A model generated the notes under the pieces. The model was given only the letters and a program-made list of their open reading frames with translations, did no database searches and had not been told where the DNA came from. Positions 47,884-60,704 of a stretch of 64,000 nt of DNA are shown here, piece by piece; position 1 is the first letter of the stretch; every line of letters begins with the position of its first letter. The position numbers were made by a program, and so were the translations under genes. Origin of the DNA: Epiperipatus broadwayi (lineage: Eukaryota; Onychophora; Udeonychophora; Euonychophora; Peripatidae); the NCBI GenBank assembly GCA_028023455.1, contig JAQFVV010000144.1, positions 1 to 64,000 on the forward strand. The letters run 5' to 3'.

Positions 47884-49282
47884 TTCTTAAATAAATTTAA
47901 CTGGAAATAGTTTGGGTAGAAAACAAAATTAAGATTCTAAGATATATAGTTTAAAAAATTAACAATGAAATTAAATCTTTTAAGGTGTAATTGTTAACAA
48001 AACACTCTTAGTGCAAATATAAAAAATATTTTATAAAATGTAATGACTGTATTTGAATAACAATACTCACAATCGTTATGTTTCAAGTGAATAATTCTGA
48101 AAGTTTAAAAGCAATATCAAAGAATTTTCTTTAGTTAAATATCCTTCCTTCTTTTTATAGCTACATTGTTCTTTTATCTTTCTGACCCTAAATAGTTTAA
48201 TTTAAAAAAAAAAAGATTATGTATTTGTGATAGTGCATCTATTTTGTTAACATATATCAAAAGATCTTAAAATAACATTTAATAAATTTTTCTTTTAAAT
48301 AAATGATTGAATTTGTTTCTATAGGTGTATATATAAGTGCATGCAAATATTTTATATATAATGATTTTCAACAAGAAAAATTAATAAAATTGTACCATAA
48401 TTACAGAAAATTATATAGTCTTCATTTTGAATTGGTGCATTTAAATGAATTTATAGTTATACATTTTGTTAAGATATACTTACCTAAATAAATTCAAGTG
48501 TCCTTTTAATAAAATCCATCCAATATGATAAATTGATTTAACACTCTTTAAATTATATCCTGAGATGACTGATAATTTTTCAATGCATATAATGGCTTCA
48601 GTTAATGAAGCTACAAGTGTTTTCTTCTTACATAGCAGGTTAATTTTGAAAAAATATGAGGATGAGGAATAATTATCTTTTCCGAGTATGGGTAGATAAT
48701 TGATCTATCTTTTTGATTCTTTAGTCAAGCATGGTTTTTGATATAAGATCCATTCAATGTATAGGGGAGCTACCTATCTAAACACATCAAATGAAATTAT
48801 TGTAACTATCACTGACACACTCTCTAACTTTTTTAATCTTTATAATTCTTTGTATTTTCTGAAATGTATCAATTGTCTGAAATGAATTATATTAAATAGG
48901 TTCTGTTTTTTTATAAGGTTTTTTTTTTTTTTGAAAAATACATTTGTTTTTCTAAAAGAATTTTTCACAATTGTTTTTATTTTTCAAACCTTTCAATTAG
49001 TTCATTTTATTTATCTACATACTCACCAAAAGTACACAAAAGTATGCACTTATAAATATATATATAGAATACATTTAGTAGACATTACTACAAAAATTAT
49101 CTATTGTGTAAGAATTTTACATATACTTTTTTCTAAAAATATAGGAGTAATACAAAATATATTATAGAACTCATGCATGTATATTCTCATACATAATAAT
49201 GAACTGGTTTTTGATGATACATTTTTTGTTTGGAAAGTGTATTTTTAAATATTAATAAATATTAGAAAATCTCAGTAAATTT
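47884..49282. other. AT-rich DNA without recognisable genes
   Basis: Two open frames of 62 and 78 codons (48303-48491 and 48931-49167) are low complexity (I, F, Y, K) and show no family. Nothing else recognised. Confidence 0.4.
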
Positions 49283-49346
49283 TGTGGTTTGATATTTAAA
49301 TGATTGAATCAAGTTGTGGTTTGATATTTAAATGATTGAATCAAGT
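49283..49346. repeat. perfect 32-bp tandem duplication
   Basis: TGTGGTTTGATATTTAAATG... (32 bp) at 49283-49314 is repeated without change at 49315-49346. Confidence 0.8.
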
Positions 49347-49789
49347 TTATTAAAGATATAAAGAAACATTGAGTACTTAATGAACTAGCTATATATATTG
49401 TTAATATAATAACCCATTTTCAGATGTGGATTATTTTGGTGTTTACTTATTTAACTGCTTGGGACTAAGCCACCATATTGAATTTTTTAAAATACTGGCC
49501 TGAGACACAATTTTCACAATAACTTTAGTTTTAATTATGTTAGAACAAAAACAATTACCTTGCTAGAAACTAGAAAAATTAAGGAAAACAACAAGCATAA
49601 AATAAATAGTGATAACTATATAAAAATAATGAAAAAAAAAAGAAATTTTCACATCCAAAATAATTATTATTTTATTGTTTGTTCATAATTTGGAAATTAG
49701 CATTAACCAAAATTCAAATTACATCTTCAGTGATAATTTCTTTGTATTTCTCACAAAATTATCTTTCTAAACATATATAAATGTCTTAC

Positions 49790-49868
49790 CTGAGATAATC
49801 CACAGCTTCACAATCTCCAAAAGAAGTCGGATATGACTTCTTCATTTTTATCTTGTACCCCAAATGTT
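49790..49868 (-). other. possible internal exon of a host gene
   Basis: On the minus strand the exon would end ...TATCTCAG followed by GTAAGAC, a strong 5' splice site. The inferred peptide is HLGYKIKMKKSYPTSFGDCE then AVDYLR. An acceptor TGACATTTAG ends at 49869; another with a better pyrimidine tract (TTTTTTTCTTTATAG) ends at 49886 but brings in an in-frame TGA. I do not recognise the protein and see no neighbouring exon, so this may be a chance ORF or an unknown element. Confidence 0.3.
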
Positions 49869-50035
49869 CTAAATGTCAAAGGCATCTATAAAGAAAAAAA
49901 ATTCATTCTAATAAAAGATACAAAAGAAATCATCATAGCAATTGGCTTTTTGTCTATCTAAAACTAGAAATTGTAGGCTACTGTCTATATCACTTATAAA
50001 ATGAGTTTCATCTCTTCATTTTATATTTTTTTGTG

Positions 50036-50133
50036 TACAGCAGTGATGTTTATATTCTTTATGGGACACCAGTGATGTTTATATTCTTTATGCACACAAC
50101 TGATTTTTATATTCTTTATGCACAGAAGTGATG
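50036..50133. repeat. three short tandem repeats of about 33-36 bp
   Basis: Units share GATGTTTATATTCTTTATG with AGCAGT or CACCAGT just before; the third unit has GATTTTTATATTCTTTATG. Confidence 0.65.
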
Positions 50134-51530
50134 CTATCTTGTTATATTTATTGTATCACATAGATATAATTTATTCGCATATAGTCCATTTGTTAACTAT
50201 AGACTTGAAAATAATGTTATGAAACATATAGCAAAACCAGAATTACTCCAAAGCATGAACAAGAATAAACAAAAACATAATGCGATCTTTGTATACATTT
50301 GATTATTAGTTTTATAACTCATTACTTGTAAACACAAACGTATTATATAAACATAATTATAAATAATAAATTATTATACTTTTTGAAAATCATTATTTTT
50401 ATAAAAATAAGTGGATTAGTGTAGGTGCAGTTTAGAAAATTACGATAGATATGAATTCTATATGAGCATAAATAAATATATAACTACAAACTAACACACA
50501 CTAATTACAAACTAAAATTAATAAAAAAGATAATTTTTTCAAAAAATTAGAAAAAAAATTTAAATATTATTAAAAAAATTAAAATTGTATACTTACAAGT
50601 CATTACGTTGAAGCTCTATTGTAGGTCTTGTTTGTGAATAACACTGGAGAAAATTTCACTTGCAGGTCGTAAAACATTTTTTTTTTCTTTTATCGCTTCA
50701 TAGTAATTACAAAAGTTATCAAAAAAGAAAAAAAAATTAAAAACTGTGGTCGATTAAAACTATTGCCAAAAATCCAAATTTCAACCAATTTTTTTGAGGT
50801 AAACATTTTCTGGAAGCCACGTTATTAAGCTATTAAATGCCTGTATTTTGGTTGATGTCATGCTTATAATTTTTACGTCAGTGAAGAAAGGAAACAACAC
50901 GTCATCCAACAAGCATTCAAAGAGCTCCTACAGTGCTCATGGAGCATAAGCATTAAGTATATTTTGTAATAACAGTTATTATTATATAGTAGGATGCAAA
51001 TTTTGTTTATTTTTTTAAGAAGTAAAGAGACATGTCTTCAAGTTTTATTGATTATTTAGTGATAGTAAATTTTTCTACATATTATCATATAATCACATGA
51101 TGTAATATCTATTTTAAATAATGAACTGCTCTTATTATATTTCAGTAGCTATAGCAAATGAATCTTAATATTCATGATTTGTATATTAAAATAAATGTTT
51201 AAATTCAGTGATCTGCTGTATATACTATCTATTCTGCCCAGCAAGAAATAGTTTTGAAGAAGAGGAAGAATGAGAAGAAGAGGAGGAGGAGGACATAATT
51301 ATGAGTGATGGACATACATTTTAACAAATAGTTGGATGGGAGAAGAGAAAAATGGGAGTTAGGTTATGGTAGGAGAGACAAATAAATTATATTTTGTATT
51401 TAGATAGGTAATAAAATAATTGAAATGTATTGTAATTCAATTGTTACTAATTTTCTTCTTTTGTGAGCCAATTAAAATGAAAATACACACAGAAAAAGTA
51501 GTTTTTTAAAATAATATTTTATTTTATTAC
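50134..51530. other. AT-rich DNA; GA-rich tract near 51.25 kb
   Basis: A purine tract of about 60 bases (AAGAAGAGGAAGAATGAG...) lies at 51255-51295. No gene or repeat boundary recognised. Confidence 0.4.
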
Positions 51531-51534
51531 TGCC

Positions 51535-52378
51535 TAGCATATTTTCAATATATTTTTAATATATCATAGTCATGGCATATTGTGGTGTGATTAAATGATT
51601 CTCTATATCAATGTTTAATTAATCGTTCATGTATTCAATTTTAATTTAAAATTTAAATTTGAATATTTAAATAGTCTATTTCTTTGAAATGGGTACATTT
51701 GTTTCTTTTTTGTTAATAGAAAAATGGTTACTAGCTATTGCACATGCTTCTTTAATCTTCCGCTCTCTATCCTTTCTCTGTGTACACTGTGTCTGCTTTT
51801 GTCAGCTCGAATCTGATCAGTTTTCTGCTCATGGTCTGTAAATATTAAAATGTGTTCTTTATCTCTGGAGAGATCTATTATATCAATAACTCTAATGACA
51901 CTATACCAGACAAATTGACACATCAAGTGGTCTATAGATTTAGGTGCAGCCAATCAGCTTGCAATGCTGCATATTACGGAGAGTCAAGGATCAATTTGAC
52001 AATAGAATTGCTCAACACAGATATTTATACAATAGAGCTCTCAGACACAAAAAACATACTTCAATATTTTCAGAACATGAGCAAAAGAACTGGTCATAGA
52101 TTTGAGCTGGGAAAAGCAGAGATAGTGTACACAAAGAGAGAGAATAGAAAGAGGAAGATTAAAGAAGCATGTGTAATAACTGTTGACCATTTTTCTGTTA
52201 ACAAAAAAGAAACAAGTATATCTCATTTCAAAGAAATGGACTATTTAAATATTCAAATTTAAATGTTAAAATAAAATTGAATACATTTAATTAAACATTG
52301 ATATAAAGAACCATTTAATCTTACTACTATATGCCATGAATATGATATAGTAAAAATATATTGAAAGCATTTAAGAAA
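51535..52378. repeat. second head-to-head inverted dimer of a Penelope-like 3' end
   Basis: Arms of about 300 bp (51535-51842 and 52074-52378) are reverse complements with moderate divergence, e.g. ATTCAAATTTAAAT... and CATTGATATA. The 231-bp centre is single copy and belongs to the longer, plus-strand copy. Both copies read outward from the centre to a Penelope-type C-terminus and share the same 3' trailing sequence. Confidence 0.75.
51852..52262 (+). pseudogene. Penelope-like GIY-YIG endonuclease fragment
   Basis: A 136-codon open frame. HQVVYRFRCSQSACNAAYYG corresponds to the GIY...YIG core with its paired cysteines. After a degenerate stretch comes FELGKAEIVYTKRENRKRKI then KEACVI, matching ILCSESNDHKRKIKEAFYI of the element at 63.7 kb. 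The N-terminal RT is absent because of 5' truncation. It differs clearly from the 61.6-kb element, so it is another subfamily or an older copy. Confidence 0.7.
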
Positions 52379-52948
52379 GCTAAATATTATTATAAAAAAA
52401 CTACCTTTTCTGTATTTTCATTTTACCAGATATATAATTGAAATGTATATATAATCCATGTGTTTTGATATTTTATTAGCACAGAATATTCATTATACTA
52501 ATTATAGAAAGATACGAAAAAAAGGTTATAAATCAGATTTAATGATACCCAGAAAATTAATTTGACATATATTTTCTAAGAAGAGATATTTTATTATCTT
52601 AGATTTTATTATTATAAGATCAATTTTGTTGTACTAAATATTGATCCTAAGTATTATAAGATCTATTTTTTTGTAATTTATATGGATCCCAGGGTATAAA
52701 TAGCTATCCTTAGACATGTTTGACATACTTAATTTTGACACAAATTTAGATATATATATCTTTGAAACCTTCCTCCCTTTTATTTGATGTTCTGATTCTT
52801 AATTACAGAATACATGCACCTCATCTTCATCATTATTGTTTTTTTATCAGGGTTCTTTCTTTTTTTCACTATAAGTTTGGCATTTCTAACATTGGTTATC
52901 TTCGTAATGATACCACAATCCACATTCTTTTGTTTTATATATATATAT
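52379..52948. other. AT-rich DNA up to the solo LTR
   Basis: Nothing recognised; it ends in a (TA)n tract into which the solo LTR inserted. Confidence 0.4.
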
Positions 52949-55126
52949 TGTAACGAGCACAGACGTTCGTTACATTGTTTTTTTTTATATTTATTAAACA
53001 TGAAAGTAAATTAAAAAGTTCGCATTTAAAAATTTTCTTTAAGAATTAAAAATTGAAACTAAATATCATCTTAAACTCATATATATTAAATCGCACAGAT
53101 AAAAAAAAATTATTAAAATAAAACTGTATTAAAAATAGAAAAGGTATTTTAAAAACAAAAACTTAAAAAGATTTAGAGATAAAAATATATCTTTAATCTT
53201 GAAAAACACAGAAATTAATCAGAAATGGAAATGATTGTTAATTAGTTAAATGTAAATCAGCCTTGGGCATTTAAATGTAAAAACATCGGTCAGATAGGAA
53301 AACAATAGAAACAAATAGCCAATGAAAGAAATCCATCGGGAAATCGGACCTCAGCGAAAGGATCATCACATCGATGACATAATGCCAAGTCAATCCTTCG
53401 AATACGTATAAAAGGAAAATTTGGAAATTATTAATTAGTGATTATTGATTATTTACGATGTGACAGATATGTGTTAGTGCGGAAGTGAAGGAGAAGGGAT
53501 TGAAAAAGACGCACGTTCAATCCCTTCAGTTGTTATAAAATGGAAAAATGAAACATCGCTTTTCTTATATTCAGAGGACCACAGGATCATCGGGAAATTT
53601 AACGCTGGATTTCAAATGGCAAGCAACTGTAAAAGATGAACATTTCTAAAACCGTAAGAACTTTATAAAATATAACGAACAATATTAATTTGAAAACACT
53701 AAGAACTTTAAATTTTAAACTTTCCTAGTATTTAATTGTTACAAATAGAATCCTATCTGACCAAACTAAATTCTTTATTAATAGTGTTATTTGATGTATT
53801 TTTTTTCTTATTTATGTAAAATCATTTCCATTTATTTATTTTTTGTTCTTTAAGTTTTTATCATGATTTTTTTGTTTTTCGTTAAATTAATTATATAAAT
53901 GTTAAACTTAAGTCGGGCGTGAATGGCTGTATAGATTTATAAAGTTATATTAGGGGAGGGTAATCTTAGGTTATTTGTGTCGTTGTTAGATTGGGTCAAT
54001 GGATTGGATATATTGATGTAGTTAGTAGATGTAGTCAGAGATTCGTTACTGGCAGAATCGCTTCATACGCCGCACTCTCCCAGTTTGCCTATGGAAGGAA
54101 TTATAAGATGCAGAGCGCAGTTCCTTTCTATGGAGTTTTTTTTTATTGTTCTTCTCGTTAGATAGAAGTAATATTCCTATCTGATGAGAGTCAATATCTT
54201 CTCTTAATCTTTTTGGTGCTGCCGTATTCCGTATTACATTGAATACATCGATGTATCAGATGAATTGATGCCAGTTTGACTGCGAATTTTAGCCTAAGGT
54301 TAAATAGGGATAGAATATTTTATTTTCAAATGCAAATCTATGTAGTCTATTCATACTCGATCCTAAATAAAAATGCATTAAATTTAAGTTGTTTATAGAT
54401 GCTTGCATGGTTGGTTATCGGTTAAGTGTGTTTTGGGTTTCATATTTGATCAAAATATATAGACATTCGATAAATAATGATACCTTACGGTGAGTATCTA
54501 AAATGTATTTATTCGGATGTCTTTTGAGTTATTGGTGACAATGCAAGTATCTTATGGTGAATACTATTGGGTTACGTATAAATTTCCCTCTGCAATTGTC
54601 AGTAATCAATAATTTTGTATTTTGATCGTTTATGTTTTATTTTGAAATGTTTTTGACTGTGAAATCTATGTAACTGATCTATATTCAACATTATAAACAA
54701 GCTTTCATAAATTTATCTGTGCAAACTTAATTAAAATGTAAAATTAGAATATAATAGTAATTAAATGTAAATTAAAGTCAAAAATCAAAGTTAAAAATGT
54801 AGGTTAAATTTTGAAATGTAAAACTAATACTAAAATAATTTTAAATCTTATATATATGTGAAATAAATAAATGTTTGTGTGTTAATTACTGGCAGTGGCT
54901 TATTTTAATCTTTTTTTTAATGTACTCTTAGATTATATTATTAAATCTCTGCTATTCCACTGAGCTAGTGACATGGGCTAACGACCGGATGCAAAATATA
55001 AAAAAAAAAAAAATTTTTTTTTTTGACTCACGTATCTGCCTACTTTATAAATTTTTCTAGGTTCAAATGCCTAGATGGCGCCCATAGTGCAGATATGTTA
55101 AGTCTCAATTTCTCCGGATCGTTATA
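52949..55126 (+). mobile_element. solo LTR (copy C) of the 2.2-kb LTR family
   Basis: A 2178-bp copy in the same orientation as A and B, starting TGTAACGA and ending TCGTTATA (one C to T change). ATATAT lies on both sides (52943-52948 and 55127-55132). No internal region is attached, so it is best explained as an LTR-LTR recombination product. TATAAAAGG is kept near 53407, and TATAAAATGG near 53535. Confidence 0.8.
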
Positions 55127-55329
55127 ATATATATATATAATGGCATTCTACCTCATGCAGTGAGGATAATAATGCTGTTTTATAATAAAGTTATGTTATA
55201 TCAAATAATAAAAAAAAGTAATGATAATAGAACAATATTATGATTTATGTTAAAAATATATAAAGGATGTTATATATATATAATAATTTTTATACATTAT
55301 CATTATTTTCAATCATTACCAATCCACTG

Positions 55330-55880
55330 CAGGATTAAGGGTCTCTCCAAGTTTATCTTTTCAGATCTCTAGCCTCTCTTCTCCACATCACCCCAGCACA
55401 CTTCCTTATTTCATCCATTTATCTCACATGTGATCTCTTTGTAGGTCTTTTACAATCTCTTGGAATCCAGTTTAAGATTTTCAGTTGTCCATCTGTTATC
55501 ATCTCTTCTAGCAATATGTCCAGCCCAACTCCTCTTTCAATGATGTCAGTAACACCTGTTTATTTTCTCACCATGTATTTCATTTTTGATCTCTTCTTAT
55601 TACTTCTAACATGCATTTTTAAGTTGTCTTTCTATTAAGTATCCAAGTTTCACATCTGTAAGTAAGAACTGGTAAAACACATTTATTAAAAACCTTCCTT
55701 TTTAAGTGCATTAGTTTATTTCCTGTTAATATTAAGTTATTTCCACCAAAAACACTCCACCCAATTGTTTAATTGTGTGATTAATTTCATTTATTATTTC
55801 TTCCTGCAGTAATTATCTGACTAAGCTATTTGTAGTTGTTAACCTCATCTAACTCATCATTATCAATCTTTATTTTCATC
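55330..55880 (-). pseudogene. RTE-like LINE C-terminus, 5' truncated and decayed
   Basis: On the minus strand, KVFNKCVLPVLTYRCETWIL appears first (post-RT block), then VGLDILLEEMITDGQLKILN, WIPRDCKRPTKRSHVR and DEIRKCAGVMWRREARDLKR. These match the end of RTE-type endonuclease-reverse transcriptases, where the motif is GRPK-RW-D-I---G--W---A-DR--W. The 3' end runs into ATTGAAAATAATGATAATG, like the short tandem tails of RTE elements. Stops and shifts are present. Confidence 0.7.
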
Positions 55881-56900
55881 TTTTCAAATAATCTATTGAA
55901 CATTACTTAAAAAAAAAAAAGTTATTGTTCTTTAATTCATCGTCCTTTTGTTTATATTATGGGCTATAGTGTCTTAAGTTTTCCTTAGCCAGAATTCTAG
56001 GAAATGTATAGAAATATATAATTATATTTGTCAGGCCAGATCAGCTAGTGATATTCACTGTTGTGCCTTGGTGCCTATTTAAAATATAATAAAATTGATC
56101 AGTAGATCATTAATTCTTGATGATCTGCATATTGCTAATCATTGTTTGCACTTTTATAGAAATTGCTCAATATTCTACATAGTTAATGTTTCTAGAAGGG
56201 CATGCTATAAAACAATGGATGGTTCCTAATATCTCAATATGTTTTTACCATTATTATGATATTTGGATCCCATGATCTTTAACTTAAAATTACTTAATGA
56301 AAGAAATTAATAAAATAAAACACGTGAATCACTGATATATTTTGGCCAAAAGGAATTAAAAATAAAATGTAGTCTAATTATATATAAGCACTATGCATTA
56401 TGTAAAAACAGAAATAATATATTTTAAAGAGCTAATATAATATAATAATTAAAAAGAAATTATAAAATATAGTTCAAACAAAACTGACATAGTTGTCAAA
56501 AATAGAAGAGGTTATTTAGAAATTCACATATTAAAATTCATAAAAATGAAGTAATTAAAATGTAAGTGAAACTAATGTGCAAAAATAAATTTAGTTATAA
56601 ATGGGTTGTTGATCATGTATTTACATTGCCCTTTATAATTCAGAGTGCATTGACTCTTAGAGTTAAATCAAAAGGGGAGTGGGAAGTATAAAACTATTGG
56701 AACAATTCTTGACTGGATTTAGAATACATTTTAATATGTTCAAATTGTAAATATTTACTATTGCATGGATGGGGTGTCTTTTTTGTGTGAAAACATAGCT
56801 TTATTATGTATGTTACTTTGATTTCTTAATGATATAATGGTGATAGTATGAATACTGAACCCTACCGTTTAATGGCGCTCTTTTTCACCCAATGCACATC
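55881..56900. other. AT-rich DNA without recognisable genes
   Basis: Nothing recognised. Confidence 0.4.
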
Positions 56901-56904
56901 AATA

Positions 56905-57690
56905 TACCGATTCACGGGCCATCTGTTTGACATAATATTACTGTAAAATATTTTTTTTTGTTTTTTTTTTCAAACGGTTTTTAATTTTTTATTCTTCATT
57001 GGCCCGTCTGTTTGGTTTACATAATATTGTGGTAAACCACCAAAGTTTTTTTTTTTTTTTTATTCCACCCGGATTTTTTTTTTTTCATTTTTTAATAAAC
57101 AAATACTTTGTTTTTAGATGATCTAGGACAGGGGTGGGCAATTGTTTTGGCTCGGGGGCCATGGAGGTTGGCATAGAGCCACATCGGGGACCACTTTGTG
57201 GAAGCGAAAGTTAGCGGAGGGCCGCACCTTTTTTTATGACACAATAAACCCACTGCTTTATTTTCTGTATTACCAAAGAAGTATTTGTTTGTCCATTCTT
57301 CATTAAACACACAACATTCATCACCAATTTTACATTTTTTTGGAGGGTTCATGGTTTCACTAAAGTTGGAAATGTATATATTTGCTAATGCAAAGACAAA
57401 ATGGAAATTAACCAGATCAATTGGAAAAGCACTGCACATCATATCTACATGGTACATGTGTATTGACATAGCCATCCTAGTGGAAAATAGGAGACAAATC
57501 TTGAGTCACACACGGGAAGAAAATCTCAGTTTAAAGTGGATTATTCCGATTGTCTTGGTGGGCTGCAAGTGGCCCTCGGGCCTCTATTTGCCCACCCCTG
57601 ATCTAGGAGTATTGTTTTGTTTTTAAATGATCGACTAACTATCCATCGGTTTCTTTACATAATATTACTTTAATTTTATAAAGATCACAT
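56905..57690. repeat. degenerate tandem repeat interrupted by a hAT insertion
   Basis: Units share a text like GGCCRTCTGTTTG followed by ACATAATATT and TAAA, at about 56927, 57001 and 57642, each with long T runs between. The hAT element at 57129 has split the array. Confidence 0.5.
57129..57600 (-). mobile_element. hAT deletion derivative, 472 bp, perfect 8-bp target duplication
   Basis: Starts CAGGGGTGGGCAA and ends TTGCCCACCCCTG, 13-bp perfect terminal inverted repeats. Flanks are ATCTAGGA on both sides (57121-57128 and 57601-57608). The interior retains coding sequence on the minus strand (57360-57240): CVFNEEWTNKYFFGNTENKA then VGLLCHKK, like the zinc-finger start of hAT transposases related to ZBED/GTF2IRD2-type proteins. 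It looks like an internally deleted copy of a full hAT element. No catalytic domain remains. Confidence 0.85.
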
Positions 57691-60415
57691 ATGCTTACTT
57701 ATATACCATACTTTTTATAAACTTGCATAATAAGAATCTTGATTATATTAAAATACCGATTAGAATACTTTAACAAATTTTTTTTTCAGCATTTACATCA
57801 ATACTAATAGTAGTAATAATTTCTGGAGATATATATATATATGTACATTTACATGGATTATTTTAAAGTAAATCAACAAAGTAAAAATTTCGTATATTTA
57901 TTAAATATTCAATACTTCTCTTTGATTTTCAGCTATCTTTACATTATTTGAACGTTTACAATTCGTTTTCTTTTTTAAAAAAAATTGTGACAATATAATA
58001 ATAATTGGGAAAGCAGATTGTAGAAACTTATCATTGAACTTAGCTTTCCTTTAATACAAAAAAAAAAAGAAGTTAAAATTATTTAAAAAGTATTGGTTAG
58101 TTTGATTTTCACTGTTATCTTGGAGGAAAGTTATTATTTGTAATCTATATAAACAATAAACTTAGACAAAATTTTTTTTGTGATTGTTATTCACTTTTAT
58201 TCGAACACCATTTATCATATATATATATATTGATTGTATATTTTATTTGAAGTAGAATTTATTATAATTGTTATTTTTAATAATATGGGATATTTTTAAG
58301 TGAAAGCACTTAACTGAGACAAATTATAAATGAAAATGTTAATACTTCATGTTTCAAACGCAATTTTACACATTGATTACCATGAAAATCTAATGTTGGG
58401 GAAGAGGAAAGAAAATATAGATTTATTAACAAATGGATTTTCCATTTTCTTTAATTAATTATTGCGTTTTGAAATATCACATTATCAATATTAAAACGCC
58501 TGGTACTGTTTTGATCATTTTATACACACGATTCCCTTTTTGTATTGTTTACTATTGTATTCTTTGATTAACGTAGTTGATTATTTAAAATTTAGAGCCA
58601 TTTTATGCCAGTTTAATATGTAAAATTCCAAAGTTAATTGTATTTTTTCTTGCTTAAAAGATTTATTGTATTTTAAACACTACTTCCACACATACGCAGA
58701 TATATACCAACCAGCTGCAAATAAACAAATCTGTAAGCTAATCTCTGCAAGTGGTTAATTAAGATCGTGAAAAATTCTGACTTTGTTCCCTTAAAGGCAT
58801 TTTAAAATTATTTAATTATTGCCATTTATTCATAAAATTAAATTATGATTTCAACGCTAATAAATACGATAACACCGCCTCACTAATAAATATCTTTCAA
58901 TTAAGAATATAGTTTCTCATTTATTAACCATTATTGAATAGAAAGCTGATTTGCTAAAGATAGATATATTGTCTGCAAAAATTCTAAGATAATCAAACAT
59001 TTATTAGTCAGTAAATGAGTGTCTAGCTATTTTTAACAAAAAAAAATAAAAGATTACAGATTGGATATATGAATGTTAGTGCACCGACTAAAAATGAAAA
59101 TAAAAACAAAATAAAGGAAACAGACATTTTTTTTTTTTACTATGGCACGGCCTTCATCTGAGTCTATGGTTGATGTTTTTAACATAAACGTGAAATATAA
59201 TGAAATTTTGGATTTAGATTAAGAAATGATTAAGAAAGTATTATTATTTTAACATGTTATTTTTTTCAGAAACAAAATGAAAAATAGGAAAATTAGATTA
59301 TAATTGTAGTAAATTATTAATACATTATATAAGTATTATAATGTATTTCAGGCTTAGTACTTACATATGATTTAATACAATATTGATAAAAAAGAAATAG
59401 CTGAGAAAGATAAATCAGCTGATTGAGTTAGCTGTCAAGAAGTGTTAAAAAGATTATGTGAAAAGTATTTTTCTTAGGAAAACACGAAGTAGAAAAAAAT
59501 TTGGATTGTGCATATATTTAGAGATATCAGGATGTGTAAAATATAAGAGCTAACAATGAGATGCTCTATGTATTTAGAGAATAAAGATTTGGAAAGGCTG
59601 ATTAAGTGGAATTTTTGAACTAGTGATATAATTGATGATAAAAGTAACTAAATAGAATGGATAAGTGAAGAATAGAAAATGATAGTTTAGAGCTCAGTAT
59701 TCAAATTAAATAGTTAAAAAAATGTATGATTTTTTCCCTGTTATCTTTTATCAGATCTTTTAGAAATGAATAGATATATAAAACAGATGGATCATTAAAA
59801 ATATGAAATTTTAAGCAGTTATTAATTCTATCAAACTGTTATCAACTCCTGGTAATCATATAAAAACCACATCTCCAAACTGAAGACTATGGTTTTTTAC
59901 TTTGCTAAAAATCATGTTCATTTCTGTGGTGATAGAGTCTTTCCATCTTATAGCTAGTTATGTCCTTGTTATTTTATCACTAACCATTTCAAGCATTATA
60001 CATTATTTATAAAAAAATTAGTTCATCTAATGACATAATCCAAATAGGATTATTTCAATGACATCATTTGGATTTAATGTAAGAATTATATATAGTCTGA
60101 TCAAATATCCTCTTCATTTTTTTTTTTTTTGTGAAAAAGAAGTTAAGTGGTTTAACAATGTAAAAACAAAAATCAGAAACAAAATCACATAACAAGTTAA
60201 AAAAAATCATCTAATAATAAAGATTTTGATACAATATGGAAATGATAACACAATCTAACAGACAATATGAAAATTGGAGATGAAATAAAATAATCAATTG
60301 TATTGATTAAATAATTATAGCCAATATAAAGGGAAGTGGGCTATGGCTCTGAAACTTGCTGATGCTAACTCTGAAACTTTGAATAGTAAGCAAAGTTATG
60401 AAATGTGATATTAGA
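57691..60415. other. AT-rich DNA without recognisable genes
   Basis: TA microsatellite near 57830 and 58220. Nothing else recognised. Confidence 0.4.
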
Positions 60416-60704
60416 AGAGATTTGAACACAGACTTTTCAGCTCCCTTCAGTCATCCACCCTATATTTTATATAAACGATGCACATGATTTCATATATGTG
60501 AAAAAATAAATGATCTCATATATATTTTGTGCTGAACCAGTTTTCATCAGTTGGTTTAGATTATCATCTCCCACACATATATATATAATCTGTGCTCAGT
60601 TTATATTAAGATGGCAAATCTTCAAACTTTAATGGAGATACTTCAATCCTTTCCACTCTCCAACTCTTCAGCCACCCATTTCATTGAAAATTTGATGATG
60701 GAAT
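60416..60704 (-). repeat. third copy of the hammerhead-bearing repeat, inverted
   Basis: Reverse complement of the 42-kb unit: shares ATATAAACTGAGCAC (seen here as GTGCTCAGTTTATAT), the dinucleotide run, and the core. On the minus strand CTGATGA is at 60550-60544, preceded by ACCAA. Stem II is damaged and GAAA is lost (ACAAAA). It ends with GATGATGG. Confidence 0.65.

Noticed and set aside
51735-51953. Minus-strand 72-codon frame at 51.8 kb
   Set aside because: It lies in the inverted arm and only mirrors the GIY-YIG fragment region; no independent motif.
54180-54200. CTGATGAGAGTC in LTR copy C as a hammerhead
   Set aside because: No GAAA follows, and copies A and B lack the CTGATGA text.
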